NCBI GenBank assembly: GCA_014523495.1
Contig: JAATVM010000156.1
Location: 1-6,322 of the forward strand
DNA: 6,322 bases
Direction of reading: 5' to 3'
Source: Nitrososphaerales archaeon TH1920
GTDB taxonomy: Archaea > Thermoproteota > Nitrososphaeria > Nitrososphaerales > Nitrososphaeraceae
The notes beneath the pieces are model-generated. The model saw only the letters and a list, made by a program, of their open reading frames with translations, made no database searches and was not told the origin of the DNA. Within the stretch, counting starts at the first letter, position 1, and each line of letters begins with the position of its first letter. This document shows, in pieces, positions 1 through 5,887 of the stretch. The translations under genes and the position numbers were made by a program.

Positions 1-345
1 AATGAAGCGGCTGGGTATGGTAATAGTAACATTGTATTATATGCCGTTATGCATGATAAACAACCATATGAGATAAATTATATAGCCAGCCCAAAAAATT
101 ATGAAAAATATCTCCCTGAGTTTGAGAAGATGGTCAAAGGTTTTAGATTTGTAGACAGTCCTTTGAGTGAAATCGAAAATTTGTCGGGAAATGCAAGTGA
201 AACAAATACAAGAACTAACTTTTCAGGTGCAAACCTAACAGAACTATATGGAGATATTAAGGACGGTAATTATCCAGAGGAACTGTATGATGAATGTGTA
301 AGTGTCGCAGGAAAAAGTTTTTGTGACTTTCTATTTAAGAAATAG
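1..345 (+). CDS. PsbP-like secreted protein, C-terminal part (5' end outside window)
   Basis: The reading frame is open from base 1 and runs to a TAG at 343-345, giving 114 visible residues. The gene therefore starts upstream, and the ATG at 49 is an internal methionine. The visible piece alternates short beta-strand-like runs (NIVLYAVMHDKQPYEINYIA) with a helix ending in 'YLPEFEKMVKGFRF'. This pattern is typical of the end of PsbP/DUF1795-like domains, which occur in many extracellular or lipid-anchored proteins of ammonia-oxidising archaea. After that domain comes a polar tail with four N-X-S/T sequons (NLS, NAS, NFS, NLT) within about 25 residues, then a short C-terminal stretch with two cysteines. 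The sequons fit an exported glycoprotein, but the signal peptide would lie outside the window. The family call rests on pattern recognition only. The function is unknown. Confidence 0.6.
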   Translation, partial: NEAAGYGNSNIVLYAVMHDKQPYEINYIASPKNYEKYLPEFEKMVKGFRFVDSPLSEIENLSGNASETNTRTNFSGANLTELYGDIKDGNYPEELYDECVSVAGKSFCDFLFKK

Positions 346-424
346 TGTTACTAAAAAACTTGAATTAGCAAATATATGATTACATCTTTTCAATTTTCCA
401 ACATTAATTATTATCGGCTATGTT
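346..424. terminator. Convergent 3' intergenic spacer with T-rich tract
   Basis: This 79-base gap separates two genes that converge. On the plus strand it contains a T-rich run (cttttcaattttcc, about 386-399). That would suit archaeal-type T-tract termination of the upstream PsbP-like gene. No hairpin or RNA gene was seen. The termination role is inferred from composition and position. Confidence 0.3.
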
Positions 425-811
425 TTATCCAGGTTTTTCTGATTTTATATACCATTTCCCTGAACGCATTCCTAATACAATAGTTCCAATGTAGTTACCT
501 TTCTTGTACACTTTAGCAAATTCTTTCCCAATACCAAAAAATGAAAGAAAAAGGTTATCTTTTTGATGGTAACCTGATTCAATAACCTTCATACTCATTT
601 TGGTACTTGCCTTGATTATGATTTTGCGTGCATCAGACCAACTACCATTCCATGAGATGATTTCAAAATCTCCAAAATTCTTTGATGAAATCTGGTAACC
701 TTCAAGCCGTGATTCAAATTCCTTTTTTTTCTCCTTTGAATATGAATTCATCCATTCTATGGCTCTGTGCCCCATTCCCTTTTCGACCCCGAAATTGTCG
801 GTACCGGCCAA
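425..811 (-). CDS. Hypothetical protein, 128 aa
   Basis: I do not recognise this protein. The frame opens with TTG at 811-809, directly after an in-frame TAA (814-812), and ends with TAA at 427-425. A TATA-like TTTAAAAT box on the minus strand (843-836) is centred about 28 bases upstream of the TTG, which supports a leaderless TTG start. The ATG at 775-773 (residue 13, MGHRAIEW) is the alternative start. The N-terminal third is charged and helix-like (SKEKKKEFESRL). The rest alternates hydrophobic and polar residues and ends in strand-like 'YIGTIVLG' and 'GKWYI' segments, suggesting a small alpha+beta domain. There is no signal peptide, membrane segment or cysteine, so it is probably cytoplasmic. 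It converges with the PsbP-like gene and diverges from the winged-helix gene. A truncated NTF2-like fold is possible but not supported by a motif. Confidence 0.6.
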   Translation of the reverse strand: MAGTDNFGVEKGMGHRAIEWMNSYSKEKKKEFESRLEGYQISSKNFGDFEIISWNGSWSDARKIIIKASTKMSMKVIESGYHQKDNLFLSFFGIGKEFAKVYKKGNYIGTIVLGMRSGKWYIKSEKPG

Positions 812-835
812 TTATCTAATTTGCTGAGATTAATA

Positions 836-843
836 ATTTTAAA
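836..843 (-). promoter_or_regulatory. TATA-like box for the 128-aa minus-strand gene
   Basis: Read on the minus strand this is TTTAAAAT, centred about 28 bases from the TTG at 811. This is the spacing expected for a leaderless archaeal transcript starting at or next to that codon. The surrounding bases are very AT-rich, so chance matches are likely. Confidence 0.4.
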
Positions 844-886
844 CTTTTTAAAAATGTTAGTAAATCACATTTGAAAAATCATATAG

Positions 887-1009
887 ATGTCTACAACAGA
901 TTCAAAAATAATTTGTCATGATTGGAAGATTATTAATGTAGCCGAGAGATTTGTTAGCGTTCTTATAAGCGTAGCCAAGTCTTTAAGTTCCTTACCTTGT
1001 AGATACTAA
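887..1009 (+). CDS. Possible 40-aa small ORF in the promoter region (doubtful)
   Basis: An ATG at 887 opens a 40-codon frame that ends with TAA at 1007-1009. The predicted peptide has a polar start (MSTTDSKIICHDWK) and a more hydrophobic, helix-compatible second half (VAERFVSVLISVAKSLSSL). It resembles nothing I know. There is no convincing TATA box 25-30 bases upstream, only a weak 'tagtaaat' near 857-864. Within it, GTAGCCGAG and GTAGCCAAG form an imperfect direct repeat about 33 bases apart. It sits in the 240-base gap between divergent genes, so it may simply be untranslated promoter DNA. It is listed because the gap has no better explanation. Confidence 0.2.
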   Translation: MSTTDSKIICHDWKIINVAERFVSVLISVAKSLSSLPCRY

Positions 1010-1020
1010 AAAACGAATGA

Positions 1021-1028
1021 TTTAAGTA
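1021..1028 (+). promoter_or_regulatory. TATA-like box for the winged-helix membrane protein
   Basis: TTTAAGTA is centred about 27 bases before the ATG at 1052. This matches leaderless archaeal promoter spacing. There is no Shine-Dalgarno sequence in front of the ATG, which agrees with a transcript starting at the codon. Confidence 0.45.
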
Positions 1029-1051
1029 AACTAATGTGGATAAATTGAATA

Positions 1052-1660
1052 ATGTCGAATGAAGTCAATATAGGCGAAAGTCCCAACCATTTCATAGTTC
1101 TCGATGCAATATCAAGAGGGATGAATAATATCGATAAGATATCAAGAATCTCTAAATTATCAAAAACTGAAGTTGAATCAATAGCAAATGATCTTGTTTT
1201 TCAGAGATTAGTAATAAGTGTGGAAAAAAGAGGATTCTTTGGTAGGAAAAAAAATGAATTAAAAATATCAGAAACAGGCACGAATCTTCTTGGTAATAAG
1301 AAGAAGGAATTAGAAAAGAAAGTTCAAGAATTGCATCAATACTATAATGACGGAGACAAATCACAGTTGAATTCATTTATGGCTTCAAATAGAGCATGGA
1401 TGCCCATGATGTTATTTGTAGGAATAATGGATATTCTGTTTTTTACTTCCATGATGTCAATGATGGGACTAGCATTAAACCCTATGGAAAGTTCTCTTAG
1501 TAACGGTGGTGCAGGTGCTGACAATAGTGGTAATGCGGACAATACTTCTGAAGGTAGCAGCGATAATACAGATAGTTCAAGTATGGATTCTCAAGATGCT
1601 GGAAGTGATGGTGGCGGATTTGATGGTGGCGGATTTGATGGTGGCGGATTTGACTTTTAG
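1052..1660 (+). CDS. Membrane-anchored winged-helix protein with acidic Gly-rich tail
   Basis: This is a three-part protein of 202 residues. Residues about 12-80 look like a winged helix-turn-helix: helices around 'VLDAISRGMNNIDKI' and 'LSKTEVESIANDLVFQRLV', then a wing with basic residues (KRGFFGRKKNE) and 'LKISETGTNLL'. A charged helix follows (82-105). Residues about 116-142 form a methionine-rich hydrophobic membrane segment. The remainder (147-202) is disordered, rich in S, G, N and D, and ends in three exact DGGGF repeats plus DF. The ATG at 1052 is required, because an in-frame ATG at 1034 is cut off by TGA. With the DNA-binding-like part and basic residues inside the cell, the acidic tail would lie outside. 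A membrane-tethered regulator is a plausible role. Glycine/aromatic tails of this kind also end TPM/DUF2207-type membrane proteins. No ligand or target can be named. Confidence 0.75.
   Translation: MSNEVNIGESPNHFIVLDAISRGMNNIDKISRISKLSKTEVESIANDLVFQRLVISVEKRGFFGRKKNELKISETGTNLLGNKKKELEKKVQELHQYYNDGDKSQLNSFMASNRAWMPMMLFVGIMDILFFTSMMSMMGLALNPMESSLSNGGAGADNSGNADNTSEGSSDNTDSSSMDSQDAGSDGGGFDGGGFDGGGFDF
1607..1651 (+). repeat. Three perfect 15-bp tandem repeats (DGGGF x3)
   Basis: The unit gatggtggcggattt occurs three times without a mismatch (1607-1621, 1622-1636, 1637-1651). It is in frame and encodes residues 186-200 of the winged-helix membrane protein. The identical codons suggest recent expansion by slippage or recombination rather than selection on the protein alone. 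Confidence 0.95.
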
Positions 1661-1682
1661 TCTCTTAGGCTTGATTAAGAGA
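1661..1682 (+). terminator. Perfect 7-bp hairpin directly after the stop codon
   Basis: TCTCTTA (1661-1667) and TAAGAGA (1676-1682) are perfectly complementary around an 8-base loop, starting on the base after the TAG. No T-tract follows, so it is not a classical intrinsic terminator. It could stabilise or define the 3' end of the mRNA, or be chance in AT-rich DNA. The remaining spacer to 1793, before the convergent AAA+ gene, shows nothing else. Confidence 0.35.
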
Positions 1683-1793
1683 TAAAGAAGTAAGCTCTGA
1701 ATCTTGGTTATTACAAATCCTCAAAGTTTTAATTAATATGCAATGATTTCTGTAGAATAATAATAGTAACTAAACCTCAAATTGTGAAGTCTA

Positions 1794-2549
1794 CTATAGT
1801 TTTTTTTCAGTGGCATTAGAGGTCTTGCTATATTTTATAAGTGTCTCGACAATCCAATTTATGTCGTCTTTAGTTTTAACAAGATGTGCAATCTTTATAC
1901 AGTCCCTTATATCCTTTGATCTCATTTTGTGCCATACCAGAGTAGCTACCTCATCTGCGATATCTTTTGCAACACCCTCCTGGCCGAGCATGTGAATCGA
2001 TATATCCCGAAAATTTTCAAATTTATATTGTTTAAAATGTAATACCATGAATCTCGAAAGCAACGGAGTAAGCATGTGGTTAGTTTCATTTGTAGTGGCA
2101 AAAACCCATGTCTTAAGTTGAGTATTTCTTGTCTTCATGTGTTTTGTTTCTGCTATTATTCCAGTCTCCATAAGACTAAGGAGAACAGTCTGATCTTTGA
2201 TTGGCATATGTTCAATTTCATCGATAATCAAATATCTCGGACGTTTTTCAAATAAATAGTCGACCATCCCAGATTTGGTACTATGCGTTCCTAGTGTAAA
2301 ATAAGATCGTTCAAGTTTCATGCAACCTAGCATAAATAATGTTTTTGCTGATGCAGGTGGACCGACAAGTAAGACATGAATCGGTCTTTGCGATTCAAAT
2401 GATAAGAAAAATAATTTCTTTATATCATCGTATCCTATTATGTTATCAAAAAGGTCATATTGCAGAATAGATTTATTTGAATTATTATCAATTACATTCC
2501 TCTTTGCAGTTATCTCTTTTTCGATAGACATTCCCTGCTCTTTGTACAT
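1794..2549 (-). CDS. Compact AAA+ ATPase (MoxR/RuvB-like core)
   Basis: This is a nucleotide-driven remodelling ATPase of 251 residues consisting almost only of an AAA+ core. Visible motifs are Walker A GPPASAKT (63-70), Walker B YLIIDE (106-111), sensor-1-like ATTNE (151-155) and an arginine-finger-like R166 in 'TPLLSRF'. The C-terminal part (about 175-235) is helical and would be the lid. The order and spacing recall AAA_5/MoxR and RuvB-type clades, but there is no RuvB winged-helix domain and no von Willebrand factor A partner next door. The substrate is therefore unknown. ATG at 2549 is used here. ATG at 2531 (residue 7) is also possible, because a minus-strand CTATAATC box (2570-2563) would put transcription start near 2540, which suits the second ATG better. 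It diverges from mtnA, and no functional link is evident. The last codons contain a run of eight A on the coding strand. Confidence 0.85.
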   Translation of the reverse strand: MYKEQGMSIEKEITAKRNVIDNNSNKSILQYDLFDNIIGYDDIKKLFFLSFESQRPIHVLLVGPPASAKTLFMLGCMKLERSYFTLGTHSTKSGMVDYLFEKRPRYLIIDEIEHMPIKDQTVLLSLMETGIIAETKHMKTRNTQLKTWVFATTNETNHMLTPLLSRFMVLHFKQYKFENFRDISIHMLGQEGVAKDIADEVATLVWHKMRSKDIRDCIKIAHLVKTKDDINWIVETLIKYSKTSNATEKKL

Positions 2550-2951
2550 TTGATTTGCGTGATTATAGGTTTTCCTACAAAATCATAATGTCTAATTACG
2601 TTAATTTAATAGACGAAAATTAATTATAAATTTCAAATTGTCAACAATATCTAAATTACAAATTAATTCCATTTCATCCGATTTGTCAATACCATCCAAT
2701 CTTCATCTTGAAACCAAGGTAGATAAACAGCAAATATTTGACTAAAACATAGAATTTATTTTTAGTAAATTTTCTTAATCTCATCATACGATATTTAATA
2801 AATGACATACTCGCTAACTATTAGTACCTATTATTTATGGTTCTCTATTAATTGATCGATAGAACTAAGGTTACTTTTGATTATTGAATAGGTTAAAAAT
2901 TGCCTCAATCATATGCTAAAACATCTGTGTGGCATGCTATGGTTTTGGTCT

Positions 2952-2982
2952 GGTAATAATCGCCTTACCGAGGTAAATTATT
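2952..2982. promoter_or_regulatory. Inverted-repeat cluster upstream of mtnA (possible operator)
   Basis: GGTAA (2952-2956), TTACC (2965-2969) and GGTAA (2972-2976) form two overlapping inverted repeats. In addition AATAAT (2955-2960) and ATTATT (2977-2982) pair outside the second one. The cluster ends in the presumed mtnA TATA box, so a protein bound here could block or help the transcription factors. Transcription probably starts near 3011, so the repeats would act as DNA rather than as an RNA structure. The regulatory role is inferred. Confidence 0.35.
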
Positions 2983-2986
2983 ATAG
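2979..2986 (+). promoter_or_regulatory. TATA-like box for mtnA
   Basis: TATTATAG is centred about 28 bases before the ATG at 3011, consistent with a leaderless or near-leaderless archaeal transcript. No Shine-Dalgarno motif precedes the ATG. Confidence 0.45.
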
Positions 2987-3010
2987 ACATTATTAACCAT
3001 CAAATCACTA

Positions 3011-4087
3011 ATGCGTCCTAGTAAGAACCACAAAAATTATGGTAAATTAAAGAATGGATCAAAAGACCTCCTTACTGTAAAATGGGAAAATAATCAAGTC
3101 ATAATGATTGATCAAACAAAGTTGCCAGGTAAACTAGTATATGTTAGATACAAGAAGTACGAGGACGTTGCTAGAGCTATAGAACGATTAATTGTTAGGG
3201 GTGCCCCTGCCATTGGTGTTGCAGCTGCCTTTGGCATGTCATTGGCTGCAATTTCGAGTAAAGCAAAAACTCCAGAATCCCTACTCAAAGATCTTAAAGT
3301 TGCCTACGACAGATTAAGATCAACCAGACCTACCGCCGTTAATTTGGTATGGGCACTTGATCAAATAATGAAGCAAGCAGCTTCAAAAAATGATATTCAA
3401 GATATCAAAAATTCAATTATTCTTTCCTCTCTAAATATGGCAACAGATGATATTACAACAAATAAGAAGTTGGGAAAGAATGGAGCAGAGATGATAAGTA
3501 ACGATGAAGTAATACTCACACATTGTAATGCAGGTTCACTTGCAACAGTTACCTACGGTACCGCCTTAGGTGTGCTTAGAGCAGCTAATGATATGGGTAA
3601 GAAGATAAGCGTTATTGCAACAGAAACAAGACCTGTGATGCAAGGCTCTCGATTAACTGCATTTGAATTAGATTATTACGGAATAGATTTTAGTTTGATT
3701 CCTGATACTGCCGTAGGACATCTAATGTCTAAAGGTACAATTAATCGCGTAATCGTCGGTGCGGATAGAATATTGAAAACTGGACATGTCTACAATAAGA
3801 TTGGCACTTATCAAGTTGCAGCGCTTGCAAAGAGGCATGATATTCCATTTTATGTCGCTGCTCCAATTTCTACCTTTGATTTAACAAGTAATGTCAATGA
3901 AGTAGTCATTGAAGAAAGAAACAAGAATGAATTGATGCGAATGGGGAATAAGTTATTAGCTCCAAAAGGCATCAAAATCTTTAATCCCGCATTCGATGTA
4001 ACCCCCCCAGAACTGATAACAGGAATTATTACTGAAAAAGGCATTTTAAAGCCCCCCTACGAAGAAAGTATAGCCAAAAATATCTAA
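3011..4087 (+). CDS. mtnA: S-methyl-5-thioribose-1-phosphate isomerase
   Basis: This cytoplasmic enzyme of methionine salvage converts 5-methylthioribose-1-phosphate to 5-methylthioribulose-1-phosphate. It belongs to the eIF-2B-like isomerase family, and its 358 residues are the usual length. Signature blocks are in order: IDQTKLP (33-39), RGAPAIGVAAAFG (63-75), RPTAVNLVWALD (106-117), THCNAGSLATVTYGTALGV (170-188) with the presumed catalytic Cys172, ETRPVMQGSRLTAFEL (205-220), GADRI (250-254) with the presumed catalytic Asp252, NKIGTY (262-267) and NPAFDVTPPELI (325-336). These blocks favour MtnA over the related ribose-1,5-bisphosphate isomerase or true aIF2B subunits, although archaeal members can be ambiguous. 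About 20 residues precede the usual family start (near 'LTVKWENN'). No alternative start codon exists there, so ATG 3011 stands. It probably has its own promoter. The T-rich stretch before the next gene could end its transcript. Confidence 0.9.
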   Translation: MRPSKNHKNYGKLKNGSKDLLTVKWENNQVIMIDQTKLPGKLVYVRYKKYEDVARAIERLIVRGAPAIGVAAAFGMSLAAISSKAKTPESLLKDLKVAYDRLRSTRPTAVNLVWALDQIMKQAASKNDIQDIKNSIILSSLNMATDDITTNKKLGKNGAEMISNDEVILTHCNAGSLATVTYGTALGVLRAANDMGKKISVIATETRPVMQGSRLTAFELDYYGIDFSLIPDTAVGHLMSKGTINRVIVGADRILKTGHVYNKIGTYQVAALAKRHDIPFYVAAPISTFDLTSNVNEVVIEERNKNELMRMGNKLLAPKGIKIFNPAFDVTPPELITGIITEKGILKPPYEESIAKNI

Positions 4088-4100
4088 ATTATGGATAAAG

Positions 4101-4108
4101 TATTTAAT
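4101..4108 (+). promoter_or_regulatory. TATA-like box for the DUF59-PqqD gene
   Basis: TATTTAAT is centred about 28 bases before the ATG at 4133. This suggests that the DUF59-PqqD gene and the methyltransferase behind it form their own transcript rather than depending on mtnA. Confidence 0.5.
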
Positions 4109-4118
4109 CTCTAAAGAT

Positions 4119-4130
4119 ATTTTTATTATT
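4119..4130 (+). terminator. T-rich tract after mtnA
   Basis: The run atttttattatt lies about 32 bases after the mtnA stop codon and just before the next start. T-rich tracts of this kind are the typical archaeal termination signal. It overlaps the likely promoter region of the downstream gene, so the assignment is tentative. Confidence 0.3.
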
Positions 4131-4132
4131 GC

Positions 4133-4732
4133 ATGTCAAAAAGTATTAGTCAGGAACAGGTATTTTCTGTGCTAAGGAAATGCATGGATCCCGAGATTCC
4201 CGTTAACATTGTTGATTTGGGTTTAATTTATGGTGTAGATATAAATGAATCAAATGATGTCGATATTGAAATGACTATGACTACAAGAGGATGCCCACTT
4301 CATGACACTTTAGTTAGCGATGTTAAGAGATACATAGGAAAGATAGTTGGTGTAGGAAACATCAATGTCTCAATAGTTTGGGATCCTCCATGGAATATAG
4401 AAAGGATAGAACCTTCAGTGAGAGAAAAACTAGGGTTTGGAAAACCAAAGTTGAGGTTTCAAGTTGATTATGAAAAGTACCAACCATTACTTAAAGGTAG
4501 GGTGATTACTCAAGAGGATGGTTCGTTGATTCTTGAAAATGAAAAGGAACATAGATTTATGGTAAATCAGGCAATTGTTGATTTTTGGAAGAGCTGTGAT
4601 GGAACAAAAACAATTACTCAGCTAGCAGACCATTTTTCATCCAAACTAGGATTGCCTAGACAACAAGTCGAACAAGAAGTAGTTCAACTCGTACAGCAGT
4701 TACTCGAATCAGAATTATTAAGACCGCAATAA
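4133..4732 (+). CDS. DUF59/MIP18-type Fe-S assembly domain fused to a PqqD-like domain
   Basis: Residues about 6-90 form a DUF59 (MIP18/SufT/PaaD-like) domain. It has the hallmark 'DPEIPVNIVDLGLIYGVDI' (19-37), then 'MTMTTRGCPLHDTL' with the conserved Cys54, and 'VWDPPWNIERI' (82-92). Proteins with this domain help mature or deliver iron-sulfur clusters. Residues about 115-198 match the PqqD-like fold: 'LILENEKEHRFMVNQAIVDFWKSCDGTKTI', read in two parts as a strand pair then the N-x-x-x-x-x-x-W/DG-T-T-I core, followed by two helices ending 'LVQQLLESELL'. PqqD domains bind peptides, classically as RiPP recognition elements for radical SAM enzymes, but no radical SAM gene or precursor peptide is visible here. 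The gene is complete (199 aa, ATG at 4133, TAA at 4730-4732 followed by a second TAA). The methyltransferase starts 15 bases later. A cytoplasmic Fe-S or client-peptide adaptor is my inference. Confidence 0.85.
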   Translation: MSKSISQEQVFSVLRKCMDPEIPVNIVDLGLIYGVDINESNDVDIEMTMTTRGCPLHDTLVSDVKRYIGKIVGVGNINVSIVWDPPWNIERIEPSVREKLGFGKPKLRFQVDYEKYQPLLKGRVITQEDGSLILENEKEHRFMVNQAIVDFWKSCDGTKTITQLADHFSSKLGLPRQQVEQEVVQLVQQLLESELLRPQ

Positions 4733-4747
4733 TAAAAAAAATATATA

Positions 4748-5350
4748 TTGTGTCCCAAAAATAGTATCGTTTCAACAATTTCTACATTCGATAAAGTGGT
4801 GGTAGAATTAGGAATTGGTGACGGTCAATTATTGAACAAAATTATTGAATACGAAAAAAGTCCAAATACATGCTATGTAGGTATTGAGATTGATCCGAAT
4901 CAAATTCAAAAGGCACGTGATAAATTGAGAGGGGAAAATGTTTGCTTAATTAATGAATCCTTTGAAAAAGTGCTCTCATATTTTCCAGATAATTATGTAG
5001 ATCAAGTTATTTTTGTGCTTCCACCTCCAAGTTATATAGACAAGAGCATGGAGAGTGAATGGATCTTATTGTATCAGAATATCTTGAAGAAACTAAAAGA
5101 AAAAGGAATTTTTACTATTGTTACTGAAATAATTAACGATTTGCTAGAACCTGTATCCGACGAAGATTTCAGATCATGGAAAGATTGGTTAATTTCCAAG
5201 TTTGTTACTATTGGTTTTAAGATTAATGATATTTTTGAAGATAGCCCCAATTATTATAGTTCTCACTTTTTAGAACAATTTAGAGGAGACCATTTAAGAA
5301 TAAAATTAATTACGCTAATTTTAGAGAAAGCTGGTCCTAGAATAAAATAA
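4748..5350 (+). CDS. Class I SAM-dependent methyltransferase (TrmB-like?)
   Basis: This 200-residue protein has a Rossmann-type methyltransferase fold. Motif I is VELGIGDG (19-26, S-adenosylmethionine glycine loop), the acidic ribose-binding end of strand 2 is 'GIEIDP' (45-50), and motif IV is 'VIFVLPPPSYID' (87-98). The C-terminal 'HFLEQFRGDHLRIKLITLIL' resembles the end of tRNA (guanine-N7)-methyltransferases of the TrmB kind. However, the typical FPDPWPK motif is replaced by LPPPSYI, so the substrate is uncertain. The start is TTG at 4748. An in-frame TAA at 4733-4735 rules out a longer form, and no other start lies before motif I. It follows the DUF59-PqqD gene by 15 bases with no separate TATA box at the right distance, so co-transcription is likely. 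It converges tightly (15 bases) with the AN1-like zinc-finger gene. The protein is cytoplasmic with no membrane segment. Confidence 0.8.
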   Translation: MCPKNSIVSTISTFDKVVVELGIGDGQLLNKIIEYEKSPNTCYVGIEIDPNQIQKARDKLRGENVCLINESFEKVLSYFPDNYVDQVIFVLPPPSYIDKSMESEWILLYQNILKKLKEKGIFTIVTEIINDLLEPVSDEDFRSWKDWLISKFVTIGFKINDIFEDSPNYYSSHFLEQFRGDHLRIKLITLILEKAGPRIK

Positions 5351-5365
5351 GCTAATTACCTTTGT

Positions 5366-5776
5366 TCAAGCCTTATTCTTATGTAGTAACATGATGTGAT
5401 CATTCATACAATGTCTTGAACAAAATGTTGAATAACAGTTGACATGATTGCATGGAATTGGTTCCTCATGATTAAACCTTTTATTACAGTACGTGCAAAA
5501 AGATTCTAGTTTCACGAATTTATAGTTGGCAAGTGTACCTCCACAGTTTCGTTTCGCTTTAAACCATCTTATGTCTACATTTTGTTTTTCGGCATAAGTC
5601 ATAACCATATCAAAAGCTTCATAGAAACCTTGCGCAAAAAATTCTCGATAAGATAATTTGATACCCTTTTTTCTAGAATCAGAAAAACAGACAATCCACT
5701 TTTCGTAGGGAACGATATTATTTTCATCGACGGCTGGAACAATTTCCCTGCTTCTTTGTTCATTATGATTTTTCAA
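5366..5776 (-). CDS. AN1-like zinc-finger protein, 136 aa
   Basis: The C-terminal 40 residues carry a zinc-finger pattern: C94-x2-C97-x11-C109-x4-C114-x4-C119-x2-H122-x4-H127-x4-H132, with H111 and C123 as further candidate ligands. The 'TFCSRHC' turn and the ligand spacing recall AN1-type fingers, which bind two zinc ions and often act in ubiquitin- or stress-related complexes in eukaryotes. The end differs from the AN1 consensus, so this is AN1-like at best. Residues 1-90 are an unrecognised domain (YREFFAQGFYEAFDMVMTY is helix-like). The start is TTG at 5776-5774, immediately after an in-frame TAA. An AATATATT box about 30 bases upstream supports it, and no in-frame ATG occurs before residue 57. 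The protein is probably cytoplasmic. It diverges from the 47-residue zinc microprotein gene. Confidence 0.8.
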   Translation of the reverse strand: MKNHNEQRSREIVPAVDENNIVPYEKWIVCFSDSRKKGIKLSYREFFAQGFYEAFDMVMTYAEKQNVDIRWFKAKRNCGGTLANYKFVKLESFCTYCNKRFNHEEPIPCNHVNCYSTFCSRHCMNDHIMLLHKNKA

Positions 5777-5802
5777 TTAATTAAACAATATTCATACTTT
5801 CA

Positions 5803-5810
5803 AATATATT
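5803..5810 (-). promoter_or_regulatory. TATA-like box for the AN1-like gene
   Basis: AATATATT lies about 30 bases upstream of the TTG start at 5776 on the minus strand. That position fits a leaderless transcript and supports the TTG as the true start. Confidence 0.5.
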
Positions 5811-5887
5811 TTTATTTGTCTATCAAATTATTTCAGTTTTGTAGAACATAAGGATTGTAAGTAATAATTTTATGTGAATTTTTTGTG

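Larger units (their letters stand above)
2550..3010. other. 461-base AT-rich divergent intergenic region
   Basis: This spacer separates the start of the AAA+ gene (minus) from the start of mtnA (plus), so it must hold both promoters. Scanning by eye on the plus strand finds only reading frames of about 27 codons or fewer with no recognisable content. There is no tRNA T-loop signature, no C/D-box sRNA pair and no CRISPR-type repeat. A weak bulged inverted repeat (gttctctat ... atagaac) lies near 2840-2868. The clearest structure is the GGTAA/TTACC cluster next to the mtnA TATA box, listed separately. The middle part (about 2640-2900) shows nothing I can interpret. Confidence 0.6.

Noticed and set aside
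1152..1542. Minus-strand open frames of 66 and 74 codons inside the winged-helix membrane protein gene
   Set aside because: They lie fully opposite a gene with clear domain structure and show no motif or promoter of their own.
1810..1995. Plus-strand open frame of 61 codons
   Set aside because: It is antisense to the C-terminal part of the AAA+ ATPase gene and has no recognisable content.
2550..3010. tRNA, C/D-box RNA or CRISPR repeat in the long spacer
   Set aside because: No T-loop consensus, no paired C and D boxes and no repeated units of fitting length were found by eye.
3850..4044. Minus-strand open frame of 64 codons
   Set aside because: It is opposite the highly conserved C-terminal blocks of mtnA and is therefore a shadow frame.
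4002..4060. C-runs (seven and six C) inside mtnA as possible frameshift sites
   Set aside because: The frame continues through family-typical sequence on both sides, so there is no sign of a frameshift.
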